From NCBI RefSeq assembly GCF_001612985.1, contig NZ_BDBM01000001.1, forward strand, positions 1 to 55,689: DNA of 55,689 nt. Reading direction: 5' to 3'. The notes under the pieces were generated by a model, which saw only the letters and a program-made list of their open reading frames with translations, was not told the DNA's origin and searched no databases. This document shows, piece by piece, positions 39,255 to 48,142 of the stretch (the first letter of the stretch is position 1; each line of letters opens with the position of its first letter). This stretch comes from Nocardia gamkensis NBRC 108242. Its GTDB lineage: Bacteria > Actinomycetota > Actinomycetes > Mycobacteriales > Mycobacteriaceae. Position numbers and translations under genes: made by a program.

Positions 39255-41627
39255 ATGCGAGTGGACGGGCGGGAGATCCCGGTCACGGGCAACCTGCTAC
39301 AGCCGCTGATCCGGCGGACGAGCGACATCATTCGCGTCGTTCTCGCGGCGCTGTGGGTGGCGGTCGTGATCGCGGCATCGCTGATCACCCGCCCGGAATG
39401 GCTGGCGCTGGAACGCTCGGTCTCCAACATCGTCGGTTTCCTCAATCCGGACCAGTCGAACCTGGTGTATCTGGTCTACGGCATGGCGATTCTCGCGCTG
39501 CCGTTCGCGATCCTGATCGAACTGATCATCGGCAGGCAGTGGAAGCTGCTCGCCGGTTACGCGGCGGCCGGTGCGGTCGCGGGACTGCTGCTGTCCATCA
39601 CCGGCACCGGGCTGTCCGCGCCGAAATGGCATCTGCAGGTACCGGACCGGTTGGACACCTTCTTGTCCCAGTTCCTGGACGATCCGCGCTGGATCGCGAT
39701 GATCGCCGCGATGCTCACCGTCGCCAGCCCGTGGCTGCCCGTCCGGCCGCGGCGCTGGCTGTGGTTCCTGCTGCTGGCGTTCGCGCCGATCCATCTCGTG
39801 GTCAGCACCGTGGTGCCCGCGCGGGCGATGTTCGGACTGGCGGTCGGCTGGCTGGTCGGCGCGGTGATCGTGCTCGTGGTGGGCACTCCTGCGCTGGAGG
39901 TCCCCCTCGACGCGGCCGTCCGGGTGCTCGCCGGACGCGGTCATACGGTCACCCGATTCACCGTGGTGCATCCGGCGGGCCGGGGGCCGTTGATGCTCGC
40001 CGCCGCCGTCGAAGGGCCGGAACGCGAACTGACCATCGAGATGTTCGGCAAGAACCAGCGCAGCTTCGGCGCGCTGCGGCAGTTGTGGCGCTGGTTGACA
40101 TTCCGCTCCAGCGAGACCGCGGCCATCCACGGTTCCATGCACCGCGTGGTCGAGCATCGCGCCCTCATGACGATCGCCGTGGGCGACCTGGAATTGGGCA
40201 GCAGTACGCCCGTCGCGGTCGCCGCGCTCTCCCGCGGCTGGATGTTGTACGCGCACACCCGGCCCCGGGGCGTGCCGATCACCGATCGGTCCGCCGACGC
40301 GCTGCCCGGGGTGTGGCGAGCCCTCGACACCTTGCATCAGAAGCGGATCTCGCACGGCGACCTGCGGCCGATCGACATCCGCGTGGAGGACGGCGTCACG
40401 TTGTTCGGCGGCTTCGGCAACGCCGAGTACGGAGCGTCGGACGCGCAATTGCAATCCGATATCGCCCAGTTGCTGGTGACCACCACCGCGACTTTCGGCA
40501 AGGAGCCCGCGGTGTGCGCGGCGATCGACACCCTCGGCGAAGCGCGGGTGCTCGCCGCGGCCAGCCGGTTGACCAAATCCGCCGTACCGACCGGGATCCG
40601 CAAGGCGGTGCCGGACTGGAAGGCCGCGCTCTCCGCCGCCCGCGACGAGGTGCGCAAACAAACCGGGCAGAATCGGATCGAAGCCGAGCAGATCACCCGG
40701 TTCTCCCGTAACCAGATCATCCAGCTGGTTCTGCTGATCGCGCTGGTGTACGTCGCCTACCCGTTCATCAGCGCGGTGCCGACCTTCTTCACCCAGCTGC
40801 GGACGGCGAACTGGTGGTGGGCGCTGCTGGGGCTCGCGGTCTCGGCGTTGACCTATGTCGGCGCGGCGGCGGCGCTGTGGGCTTGCGCGTCCGGCGCGGT
40901 GAGCTTCCGCAATCTGGTGATCATGCAGATCGCCAATACTTTCGCCGCGACGACCACGCCCGCGCGGGTCGGTGGGCTCGCGCTGAGCGTCCGCTTCCTG
41001 CAAAAGGGTGGCGTCGGCGCGGTGCGCGCCACCGCCGCGGTGGCGCTGCAACAGGCGGTGCAGGTGATGACGCACGTCAGCCTGCTGCTCGCGTTCAGCA
41101 TCTTGGCGGGTACCTCGACGGATCTCTCGCACTTCGTCCCGGACGCGACGGTGCTGTATCTGCTCGCCGGCGTCGGGGTCGGCATCGTCGGCACGTTCAT
41201 GTTCGTGCCGAAACTGCGCCGGTGGCTGAACAACGCGGTGCGCCCGCAACTGCAGGAAGTGCTCGGCGAGCTGGCCGTGCTCGCCCGCGACCCCAGGCGC
41301 TCGGCGGTGATCGTCCTCGGCTGCGCGGCGATCACCCTCGGCCTCGCCGGCGCGCTCTGGGCCAGCGTCGAGGCGTTCGGCGGCGGCACCACGTTCATCA
41401 CCGTCACCATCGTCACCATGATCGGCGGCACGCTGGCCTCGGCCGCGCCGACCCCGGGCGGTGTCGGCGCGGTCGAGGCCGCGCTGATCGGTGGTCTGGC
41501 CGCGTTCGGCCTGCCCGCCGACATCGCGGTGCCCTCGGTGCTGCTCTACCGCGTGATCACCTGCTGGCTTCCGGTGTTCTGCGGCTGGGCCACCATGCGC
41601 TGGCTGACGAAGCAGGACTTGATCTAG
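39255..41627 (+). CDS. Membrane protein with degenerate kinase domain and LPG-synthase-type transmembrane domain
   Basis: 790 residues from ATG 39255 with AGAGG upstream. Residues 20-235 hold about seven hydrophobic helices. Residues 240-465 are soluble and kinase-like: HGDLRP (367-372) keeps HxD, but the later Asn is replaced and the DFG position reads GGFGN. Residues 485-790 form the lysylphosphatidylglycerol synthase transmembrane/UPF0104 domain (TTTPARVGGLALSVRFLQKGG and AAPTPGGVGAVEAALIGGL). Family members flip or modify lipids. The fusion implies that the pseudokinase regulates or scaffolds the transporter part. It stands alone, with a 276-base gap upstream. Confidence 0.85.
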   Translation: MRVDGREIPVTGNLLQPLIRRTSDIIRVVLAALWVAVVIAASLITRPEWLALERSVSNIVGFLNPDQSNLVYLVYGMAILALPFAILIELIIGRQWKLLAGYAAAGAVAGLLLSITGTGLSAPKWHLQVPDRLDTFLSQFLDDPRWIAMIAAMLTVASPWLPVRPRRWLWFLLLAFAPIHLVVSTVVPARAMFGLAVGWLVGAVIVLVVGTPALEVPLDAAVRVLAGRGHTVTRFTVVHPAGRGPLMLAAAVEGPERELTIEMFGKNQRSFGALRQLWRWLTFRSSETAAIHGSMHRVVEHRALMTIAVGDLELGSSTPVAVAALSRGWMLYAHTRPRGVPITDRSADALPGVWRALDTLHQKRISHGDLRPIDIRVEDGVTLFGGFGNAEYGASDAQLQSDIAQLLVTTTATFGKEPAVCAAIDTLGEARVLAAASRLTKSAVPTGIRKAVPDWKAALSAARDEVRKQTGQNRIEAEQITRFSRNQIIQLVLLIALVYVAYPFISAVPTFFTQLRTANWWWALLGLAVSALTYVGAAAALWACASGAVSFRNLVIMQIANTFAATTTPARVGGLALSVRFLQKGGVGAVRATAAVALQQAVQVMTHVSLLLAFSILAGTSTDLSHFVPDATVLYLLAGVGVGIVGTFMFVPKLRRWLNNAVRPQLQEVLGELAVLARDPRRSAVIVLGCAAITLGLAGALWASVEAFGGGTTFITVTIVTMIGGTLASAAPTPGGVGAVEAALIGGLAAFGLPADIAVPSVLLYRVITCWLPVFCGWATMRWLTKQDLI

Positions 41628-41654
41628 GCCTACCTTCGCCGACGGACGGACTTC

Positions 41655-42350
41655 CTACGGCTTGGTGGCCAGCAGGACGCCGGTCGCGGGGCGCACCGTA
41701 ACGAACTCGACGTCCTCGAATCCATTCACGCGCAGCATGTCCCGGTATCGGCGGATATCTACTCCGGCCATGGGATCACCGTGGTCGTGGTCGTGGTCGT
41801 GGTCGGTGTCGTGGGTGCGGTGGGCCGCGAACCGCGCCATGACGCGCACGGCGGCGGAGCGCAACGGGTCGGTCGGATAGGTGTCGGCGAGCAAGAGCCG
41901 GCCCCCGGGTCGCAGCACTCGGAACATCTGCGCGACGGCGTCGCTTCGGCGCGGGGCGGGGATGTGGTGCATCGCGAACGTCGAGGTCACCAGGTCCGCG
42001 GACGCGTCGGGCAAGGGAAGCGCCTGCGCGGTACCGAGTTCGAATCGACAGTTCGCCACGTCGCGGGAGCGCGCGGTGGCGTAGTCGATCATCTGCGGCG
42101 ACGGGTCGACGCCGATGACCTGGCCGGTGCGGCGCGCCAGCATCAGCGCGAGGTCGCCCGGGCCGCAACCGATATCGACGACGTGCGCGCCGGGCGCCGG
42201 GCGGGCCAGTTCGGCGAGGCGGCCGTTCAGGCGATCTCCCCGGTCGAGCAGGAAAGCGGCCTTGAACGCGCGGTAGCGGCGCGGTTGGGTGAGCAGGACG
42301 CCGACCTCGGCGTGCGAAGTGATGGCAGACTGGGGTTCGTTTCCGGACAT
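41655..42350 (-). CDS. SAM-dependent methyltransferase with His/Asp-rich loop
   Basis: 231 residues from ATG 42350. Motif I is HVVDIGCGPGDLALMLARRTG (residues 56-76), followed by VIGVDPSPQMIDYA and STFAMHHIPAPRRSDAVAQMFRVLRPGG. Residues 177-190 form a histidine/aspartate run (HRTHDTDHDHDHDH) coded by a tandem hexanucleotide repeat. The run could bind metal or be a tolerated expansion. The substrate is unknown. It is divergent from a TetR gene with a perfect palindrome between, so the regulator probably controls it. Confidence 0.86.
   Translation of the reverse strand: MSGNEPQSAITSHAEVGVLLTQPRRYRAFKAAFLLDRGDRLNGRLAELARPAPGAHVVDIGCGPGDLALMLARRTGQVIGVDPSPQMIDYATARSRDVANCRFELGTAQALPLPDASADLVTSTFAMHHIPAPRRSDAVAQMFRVLRPGGRLLLADTYPTDPLRSAAVRVMARFAAHRTHDTDHDHDHDHGDPMAGVDIRRYRDMLRVNGFEDVEFVTVRPATGVLLATKP
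41781..41804 (+). repeat. Four tandem GTGGTC hexanucleotides
   Basis: GTGGTC is repeated four times exactly within the methyltransferase gene, and imperfect copies follow. On the coding strand it gives alternating Asp and His codons. The reading frame is kept by any whole-unit gain or loss. Confidence 0.85.
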
Positions 42351-42404
42351 GAGTTCAGGATCGGCCCAGAACGCACCGCCGACCAGGGGCAATGCCCCGG
42401 GATC

Positions 42405-42420
42405 CGTCCGGAACCGGACG
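42405..42420. promoter_or_regulatory. 16-base palindrome, probable TetR operator
   Basis: CGTCCGGAACCGGACG has perfect 7-base arms around AA. It lies 28 bases before the TetR start and 54 before the methyltransferase start, in their shared promoter region, the expected place for a TetR operator. Confidence 0.65.
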
Positions 42421-42448
42421 CATACGAGACATTTGTGCGGGAGGCATC

Positions 42449-43024
42449 GTGCCGGAAGAACAGGACAGCGCCGATCGCCGGGTCCGGCGCACCAGAGCCC
42501 TGCTGCATCGGGCGCTGATCGAACTCATGGTCGAGCGCGCTTACGACCGGATCACCGTCCGCGACATCCTGGCTCGCGCGGACGTCGGGCGGTCGACGTT
42601 CTACGCGCACTACCGGGACAAAGACGATCTGCTGTTGCGCAGCAGCACCGATTACCTGCGCGCGGCCCTGGCGGCGGCCGAGACGGACACCGAAGCGCCC
42701 GACCTGCTGGCGCCGGTTCGTACCCTGTTCGAACTGGCCGCGGGTAATCCGGAGATCTACCGGGCTCTGCTCGGCCGCAAGAGCGGCACCGTGCTGCTGC
42801 GCACCACCCGGGTGATGGTCGCGCAGATCCTCGCCGAGCGGCTGCGCGACCGGCTGGCGATGCCGGAGGACGAGTTCGCGACCACCGTGACGTTCCTGTC
42901 CTGGGGCGTCGTCGGCCTGCTCGGCGCCATCGCGGAGGGGCACCCACCGCTCTCGGCCGAGGACGCTTACAGACGTGTGATCGGCCTGATCGGACACGGG
43001 TTGACCGAGCAGGCCCGCGACTGA
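42449..43024 (+). CDS. TetR/AcrR family transcriptional regulator
   Basis: 191 residues from GTG 42449 with GGGAGG five bases upstream. The DNA-binding domain is standard: RTRALLHRALIELMVERAYDRITVRDILARADVGRSTFYAHYRDKDDLL (about residues 15-63). The ligand domain is helical (TLFELAAGNPEIYRALLGRKSG, FLSWGVVGLLGAIAEG). The TFYAHYRDK recognition helix is intact. It is divergent from the methyltransferase and convergent with the isochorismatase-fold gene. The inducer is unknown. Confidence 0.92.
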   Translation: MPEEQDSADRRVRRTRALLHRALIELMVERAYDRITVRDILARADVGRSTFYAHYRDKDDLLLRSSTDYLRAALAAAETDTEAPDLLAPVRTLFELAAGNPEIYRALLGRKSGTVLLRTTRVMVAQILAERLRDRLAMPEDEFATTVTFLSWGVVGLLGAIAEGHPPLSAEDAYRRVIGLIGHGLTEQARD

Positions 43025-43082
43025 GCCGGATCACGCGTTCCGGTCACGCGTGCTCGGCCCCGGCAGCAGCGCGAGCAAGGGT

Positions 43083-43104
43083 CTGGTCGCCCCCGGGCGA
43101 CCAG
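43083..43104. terminator. Hairpin between convergent TetR and isochorismatase genes
   Basis: CTGGTCGCCC and GGGCGACCAG are perfect 10-base arms separated by CC. It stands 59 bases after the TetR stop and 50 bases after the end of the opposing gene, and can act in both directions. Confidence 0.6.
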
Positions 43105-43153
43105 GTGTACGGCGGCTGTATTTGATCCCCCCGACGAAAGGTAGCCGGTTGTC

Positions 43154-43756
43154 TCAGCGACCGGCCCGCTCCAGCGCCTCCACGGCCCGGACGCTGCCCG
43201 CGGTGACGAGTTCGAGGTTGGCCAGTGCGGCTTCGTGCGCTTCCGGGGAGGCGGCGGCCACGCAGTCGGCCACCGGGTGCACGGTGAACCCGAGATCGGT
43301 GCCGTGACGCGCGGTCTGCTCGACGGTGAGATTGGTCGCGACGCCCGTGACGAAAAGCGTCTCGATACCCTGATCCGCCAGCCACTCCGGCAGTTTGCTG
43401 CCCGCGAGGCCGGACAGCTTCTGGTTGTCGAAGACTTCCGTCGGCTGCGCCGCCATCTCCGGAATGATCGCCGCGCCGGGCGAATCCGGCCGGAACTCGG
43501 TCTGCGCCGCGCCGACCGAGCGCATGAATCCGGTGTTGCGCACCAGCTCGCCTTCCCCGACCGGGATGGTGAACCGGGTGAAGATCACCGGGATTCGCGC
43601 CGCCAGCGCCGCGGTGTGGAAATCCGCCGCCCGCGCCACCACGCCCGAGGTTGCCACGGGCGCGGCCAGCATCGGGCCGAAAAAACCTTCCGGCCGAATG
43701 ACATTCACTTGCCAGTGCAGCGCCAGCACGGCGGCGCGGATGCGTCGGGTCGCCAT
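43154..43756 (-). CDS. Isochorismatase-fold protein lacking catalytic residues
   Basis: 200 residues from ATG 43756. The fold is clear from VLALHWQVNVIRP, the lysine in NQKLSGLAGS, and VTGVATNLTVEQTARHGTDLGF, then DCVAAASPEAHEAAL. In active members the first motif has Asp (VIDMQ) and the third has Cys (TNVCVE). Here the first is His14 and the third Thr144, so the Asp-Lys-Cys triad keeps only Lys. It may bind a ligand without hydrolysis. It is 67 bases from the fadD5 end on the same strand, so it may be co-transcribed. Confidence 0.82.
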   Translation of the reverse strand: MATRRIRAAVLALHWQVNVIRPEGFFGPMLAAPVATSGVVARAADFHTAALAARIPVIFTRFTIPVGEGELVRNTGFMRSVGAAQTEFRPDSPGAAIIPEMAAQPTEVFDNQKLSGLAGSKLPEWLADQGIETLFVTGVATNLTVEQTARHGTDLGFTVHPVADCVAAASPEAHEAALANLELVTAGSVRAVEALERAGR

Positions 43757-43823
43757 ACGACGACCTTACGCATCCGCGCCCGGGTAAATCGTCCGATTCA
43801 CGTGAAACGAACACACCGCGCGC

Positions 43824-45395
43824 TCAGGACGAATAATCCTTGCGCAGCTGGACTTTCACCACCTTGCCGCTCGCGTTGCGCGGCAGCTCGGCCAGCAGCA
43901 CCAGGTCCTTGGGGTGCTTGTAGCGCGCCAGGTTCTCGTTGAGGAACGGCTCCAGCTCGGCCAGGGTCAACTCGTCGTCCGGGTTGTGCAGCGCGACCAC
44001 CGCGACCGGCACCTCGCCCCACTTCTCGTGCGTGCGGCCGACCACCGCCGCCTCGCGGATCTTCGGGTGCGCGAACAGGACGTTCTCCACCTCGGCGCAG
44101 TAGATGTTCTCTCCGCCGGAGATGATCATGTCCTTCTTGCGGTCGACCACGTAGATGAAGCCCTCTTCGTCCTGGCGGACCAGGTCGCCGGAGTGGAACC
44201 AGCCGCCCGCGAACGCCTCGGCGGTGGCCTCCGGCTTGTTCCAGTAACCCTGCATGAGCGTCGGGCCGCGGTAGACGATCTCGCCGACCTCACCGGGTGC
44301 GACGTCGTTCATCTCGTCGTCGACGATGCGCGCCTGAATGGTCGGGATGGGCTTGCCGACCGAGCCGAGCTTGCGGATCGCGTCCTTGCCCTCCAGCACG
44401 CAAGTGATCGGCGACATCTCCGTCTGCCCGAACACCGCGACGTTGAACGCGTTCGGGAAGCACTCCGCCATCGCGCGCAGCACGGTGTCCGAGGCGGGCG
44501 CCGCGCCCCAGCTGAGCGCCTCCAGCGCGAGCTTGCGATCCTTCACCGTCGGGTGGTCGCAGACCAGCTGCCACTGGGCGGGTACGCAGAAGGCGGAGGT
44601 GGCCTGCTCCTGCTCCAGCGCGTCCAGGAACTCACCGGCGTCGAAGGCGCCGAGCGGATGCAGCACCGTCTTCGCGCCGAGCAGGAACGCCGGGGCGAGA
44701 CTGCCGAGGCCCGCGATGTGGAACAGCGGCGAGGTGCACAGCCCGATCGACTCCGGCTGCAACGCCAGCGCCCGGATGCAGGTCAGCGCCTGGGCGTTCA
44801 TGTTCGCGTGGGTCAGCACCGCGCCTTTCGGGCTGCCGGTGGTGCCCGAGGTGTACATGATGAGGCTGGGGGTGTCCTCGGCGATGTCCAGCGGGGTGTG
44901 CGGCTCACCCGGCTCGGCGAGCAGGTCGTCGAAGCCGATCACGCCGTCGCCGGACGCGCCGCCGATCACCACGCAGGTCTCCAGGGTGGGAGCCTGCGCC
45001 TGCACGGCGGTGGCCAGCGGCTGCAACACGGTGTCGGTGACGACCGCCTTGGCTCCGCTGTCGCTGACGATGTAGGCGACCTCCGGCGGCGTCAGGCGGA
45101 AGTTGACCGGCACCGCGATCGCGCCGAGCGCGTTGATGCCGAACACGGCTTCGAGGTACTCCGGGTAGTTCAGCGCCAGGATCAGCACCCGGTCACCGAA
45201 CCCGACGCCCCGGCGGGCCAATCCGTCGGCGAACTTCAGCGACCGCTCGTGCAACTGCCGCCAGGTGGTGTCCACGCCACGGAATCGCAGCGCGACCGCG
45301 TCCGGGCGCATCTGCGCGTGCACGGCGAGCTGGTTGTTCCAGTGGTTGCGCCGCGACCTGATCGGTTCGTCGAGCGCTGCTGCCCCGGTGGTCAT
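43824..45395 (-). CDS. fadD5: Fatty-acid-CoA ligase, FadD5-like
   Basis: 523 residues from ATG 45395 (GAGAGGAG upstream); ATG 45422 is an in-frame alternative. The sequence parallels mycobacterial FadD5 closely: NQLAVHAQMRPDAVALRF, YTSGTTGSPKGAVLTHANM (P-loop), VPAQWQLVCDHP, SWGAAPASDTVLR, FGQTEMSPITC, FHSGDLVR and KKDMIISGGENIYCAEVENVL. The C-terminal catalytic lysine is in NASGKVVK. It makes acyl-CoA from fatty acid, ATP and CoA. In Mycobacterium fadD5 heads the mce1 operon; here there are no mce genes in view. It is divergent from the second flavin oxidoreductase. Confidence 0.9.
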   Translation of the reverse strand: MTTGAAALDEPIRSRRNHWNNQLAVHAQMRPDAVALRFRGVDTTWRQLHERSLKFADGLARRGVGFGDRVLILALNYPEYLEAVFGINALGAIAVPVNFRLTPPEVAYIVSDSGAKAVVTDTVLQPLATAVQAQAPTLETCVVIGGASGDGVIGFDDLLAEPGEPHTPLDIAEDTPSLIMYTSGTTGSPKGAVLTHANMNAQALTCIRALALQPESIGLCTSPLFHIAGLGSLAPAFLLGAKTVLHPLGAFDAGEFLDALEQEQATSAFCVPAQWQLVCDHPTVKDRKLALEALSWGAAPASDTVLRAMAECFPNAFNVAVFGQTEMSPITCVLEGKDAIRKLGSVGKPIPTIQARIVDDEMNDVAPGEVGEIVYRGPTLMQGYWNKPEATAEAFAGGWFHSGDLVRQDEEGFIYVVDRKKDMIISGGENIYCAEVENVLFAHPKIREAAVVGRTHEKWGEVPVAVVALHNPDDELTLAELEPFLNENLARYKHPKDLVLLAELPRNASGKVVKVQLRKDYSS

Positions 45396-46715
<1,320 letters not shown>

Positions 46716-46721
46716 CCGGGG

Positions 46722-47714
46722 TTACCTGGCCGCGCGGGCGGTGACGGCCGCGTAGTCGTGGCTCGCGACGAGTTCGATGCCGTCGGGCAGCGCGTGCAGG
46801 CGGTGGATGGTGGCGAAGGCGGCGTCCCGGTCGGCGTCGAACAGCTTGCCGGGCATCGGCGCCTTCTCCCGCAGCAGATCGACCTGCAACTTGCTCCAGA
46901 CGGCGTCGCCCGCGAGCAGCACCCGGCTGCCGTCGTCCACCGCCAGCAGCACACCGATGCTGCCCGGCGTGTGGCCCGCGAGATCGACCAACAGCACCGA
47001 ACCGTCGCCGAACAGGTCCTTGCTGCGCGGGAAGGTCAGCACCGGCGGGCCGTCGAGGTCGAAGCGGTCGAAGCCGCGTCCACGCAGCGGGCCGCGCGCC
47101 ACACCCGCGGGCGCGTGCGGGCCGCCCATCGCCCAGTCGTACTCGGCTCCCGGCAACCGGATCTCGACCGATGCGGGCAACTCGAGCAGGCCGGAGACAT
47201 GGTCCCAGTGCAGGTGGGTCGGCACCACGAAATCGATGTCCTCGCCCGCCACGTCGTGCGCGGCGAGCGCGTCGGCCAGACCGAGCACCGGCTTGTCCGG
47301 CGCGACGAGCAGCGGCACCGGGAAGGGAAGTTCGGGCAGCACGCGTTCGTGCACGCCCGCGCACAGGGCCGGATCGACCAGGAAACGCGCCTTCGGGTGC
47401 TCGACCAGGAACGCCGCCATCGACAGCCGCATCTCCCGTAGGCTGCGCACGCCCTCGGCCACGATGGTGGTCGGCGCGGACATCGTGGCCTGGGTCAGCA
47501 CGGTCAGCCCGACCATGGCGCTCGCGGGGGGCGGCGGCAGCACCTCGAGGTTCGCCAGCAGGGTGGTGTCGGGGCGGCGCGGCCGCAACAACCGGCCCGG
47601 CGTGGCCGCGAGCGCGGCACAGCAGCGCAGCAGGACGGGCAGAGTCGGTGTGCGCTCGGCGCGGGTGGCGGCACCGCTGTCCGGTTCGGTCACGGTGCCA
47701 CGGTATGCGATCAT
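46722..47714 (-). CDS. MBL-fold metallo-hydrolase
   Basis: 330 residues from ATG 47714; upstream starts are possible as no Shine-Dalgarno is clear. The metal motif is THLHWDHVSG (about residues 173-182), with all expected ligands. DLAGHTPGSIGV and LLAGDAVW supply the others, and the last histidine is in VASHDYAAV. The N-terminal 90 residues (after MIAYRGTVT) include two hydrophobic runs and a proline-rich stretch and are not a recognised domain. The role is unknown; it is divergent from the ACP-PKS-FAAL cluster across 131 bases and could serve as its release thioesterase, which is speculative. Confidence 0.82.
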   Translation of the reverse strand: MIAYRGTVTEPDSGAATRAERTPTLPVLLRCCAALAATPGRLLRPRRPDTTLLANLEVLPPPPASAMVGLTVLTQATMSAPTTIVAEGVRSLREMRLSMAAFLVEHPKARFLVDPALCAGVHERVLPELPFPVPLLVAPDKPVLGLADALAAHDVAGEDIDFVVPTHLHWDHVSGLLELPASVEIRLPGAEYDWAMGGPHAPAGVARGPLRGRGFDRFDLDGPPVLTFPRSKDLFGDGSVLLVDLAGHTPGSIGVLLAVDDGSRVLLAGDAVWSKLQVDLLREKAPMPGKLFDADRDAAFATIHRLHALPDGIELVASHDYAAVTARAAR

Positions 47715-47845
47715 CGCCGGTTCGCGAAAGAGCCGGGCTGGCAGCGGATATGCGACCTTGCTCAGGACGATTTCTCCGGCATAATCGCGGGGGTACCGAT
47801 CTCGAGTGGGTAACAGCAGCCGGGGAGACGGGGAGGGAGGACGCG

Positions 47846-48142
47846 ATGCGGCCCAGTCTTCCGGACGGGCACAGTGGCGCACAGGAGAACGAGGGTTCGC
47901 TCGGCTATAGCCGGCGCACCGCGCTCACGTGCGCCGCCGTCCTGGCTGTCGCGGATCTACTAGGCGTCGACGCCGCCGCGGTGTCGACCAGTTCGCCCTT
48001 CACCGATCTCGGCCTCGGTTCCAGTCAACTCGCGAGGCTGACCGCCCATCTCGAAGACGCCATGGGAGTCGAGGTTCCGCTGACCGCGATCTACGACCAT
48101 CCGGATATCGAACAGCTTGTCGAGTATCTCGCGATGCGATGA
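47846..48142 (+). CDS. Stand-alone acyl carrier protein
   Basis: 98 residues from ATG 47846 with GGGAGGGAGG upstream. The carrier motif is FTDLGLGSSQLARL, with Ser59 as the likely phosphopantetheine site. The helix after it (THLEDAMGVEVPLTAIYDHPDIEQLVEYL) is the standard four-helix core. The first 25 residues are polar and flexible. The stop overlaps the PKS start as ATGA. It should receive the acyl chain from the FAAL and present it to the ketosynthase. It is the first gene of the cluster. Confidence 0.9.
   Translation: MRPSLPDGHSGAQENEGSLGYSRRTALTCAAVLAVADLLGVDAAAVSTSSPFTDLGLGSSQLARLTAHLEDAMGVEVPLTAIYDHPDIEQLVEYLAMR

Noticed and set aside
39297..41249. A 650-codon minus-strand frame opposite the membrane pseudokinase gene
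   Set aside because: It is highly charged and repetitive, lacks motifs, and lies opposite a clear membrane protein.
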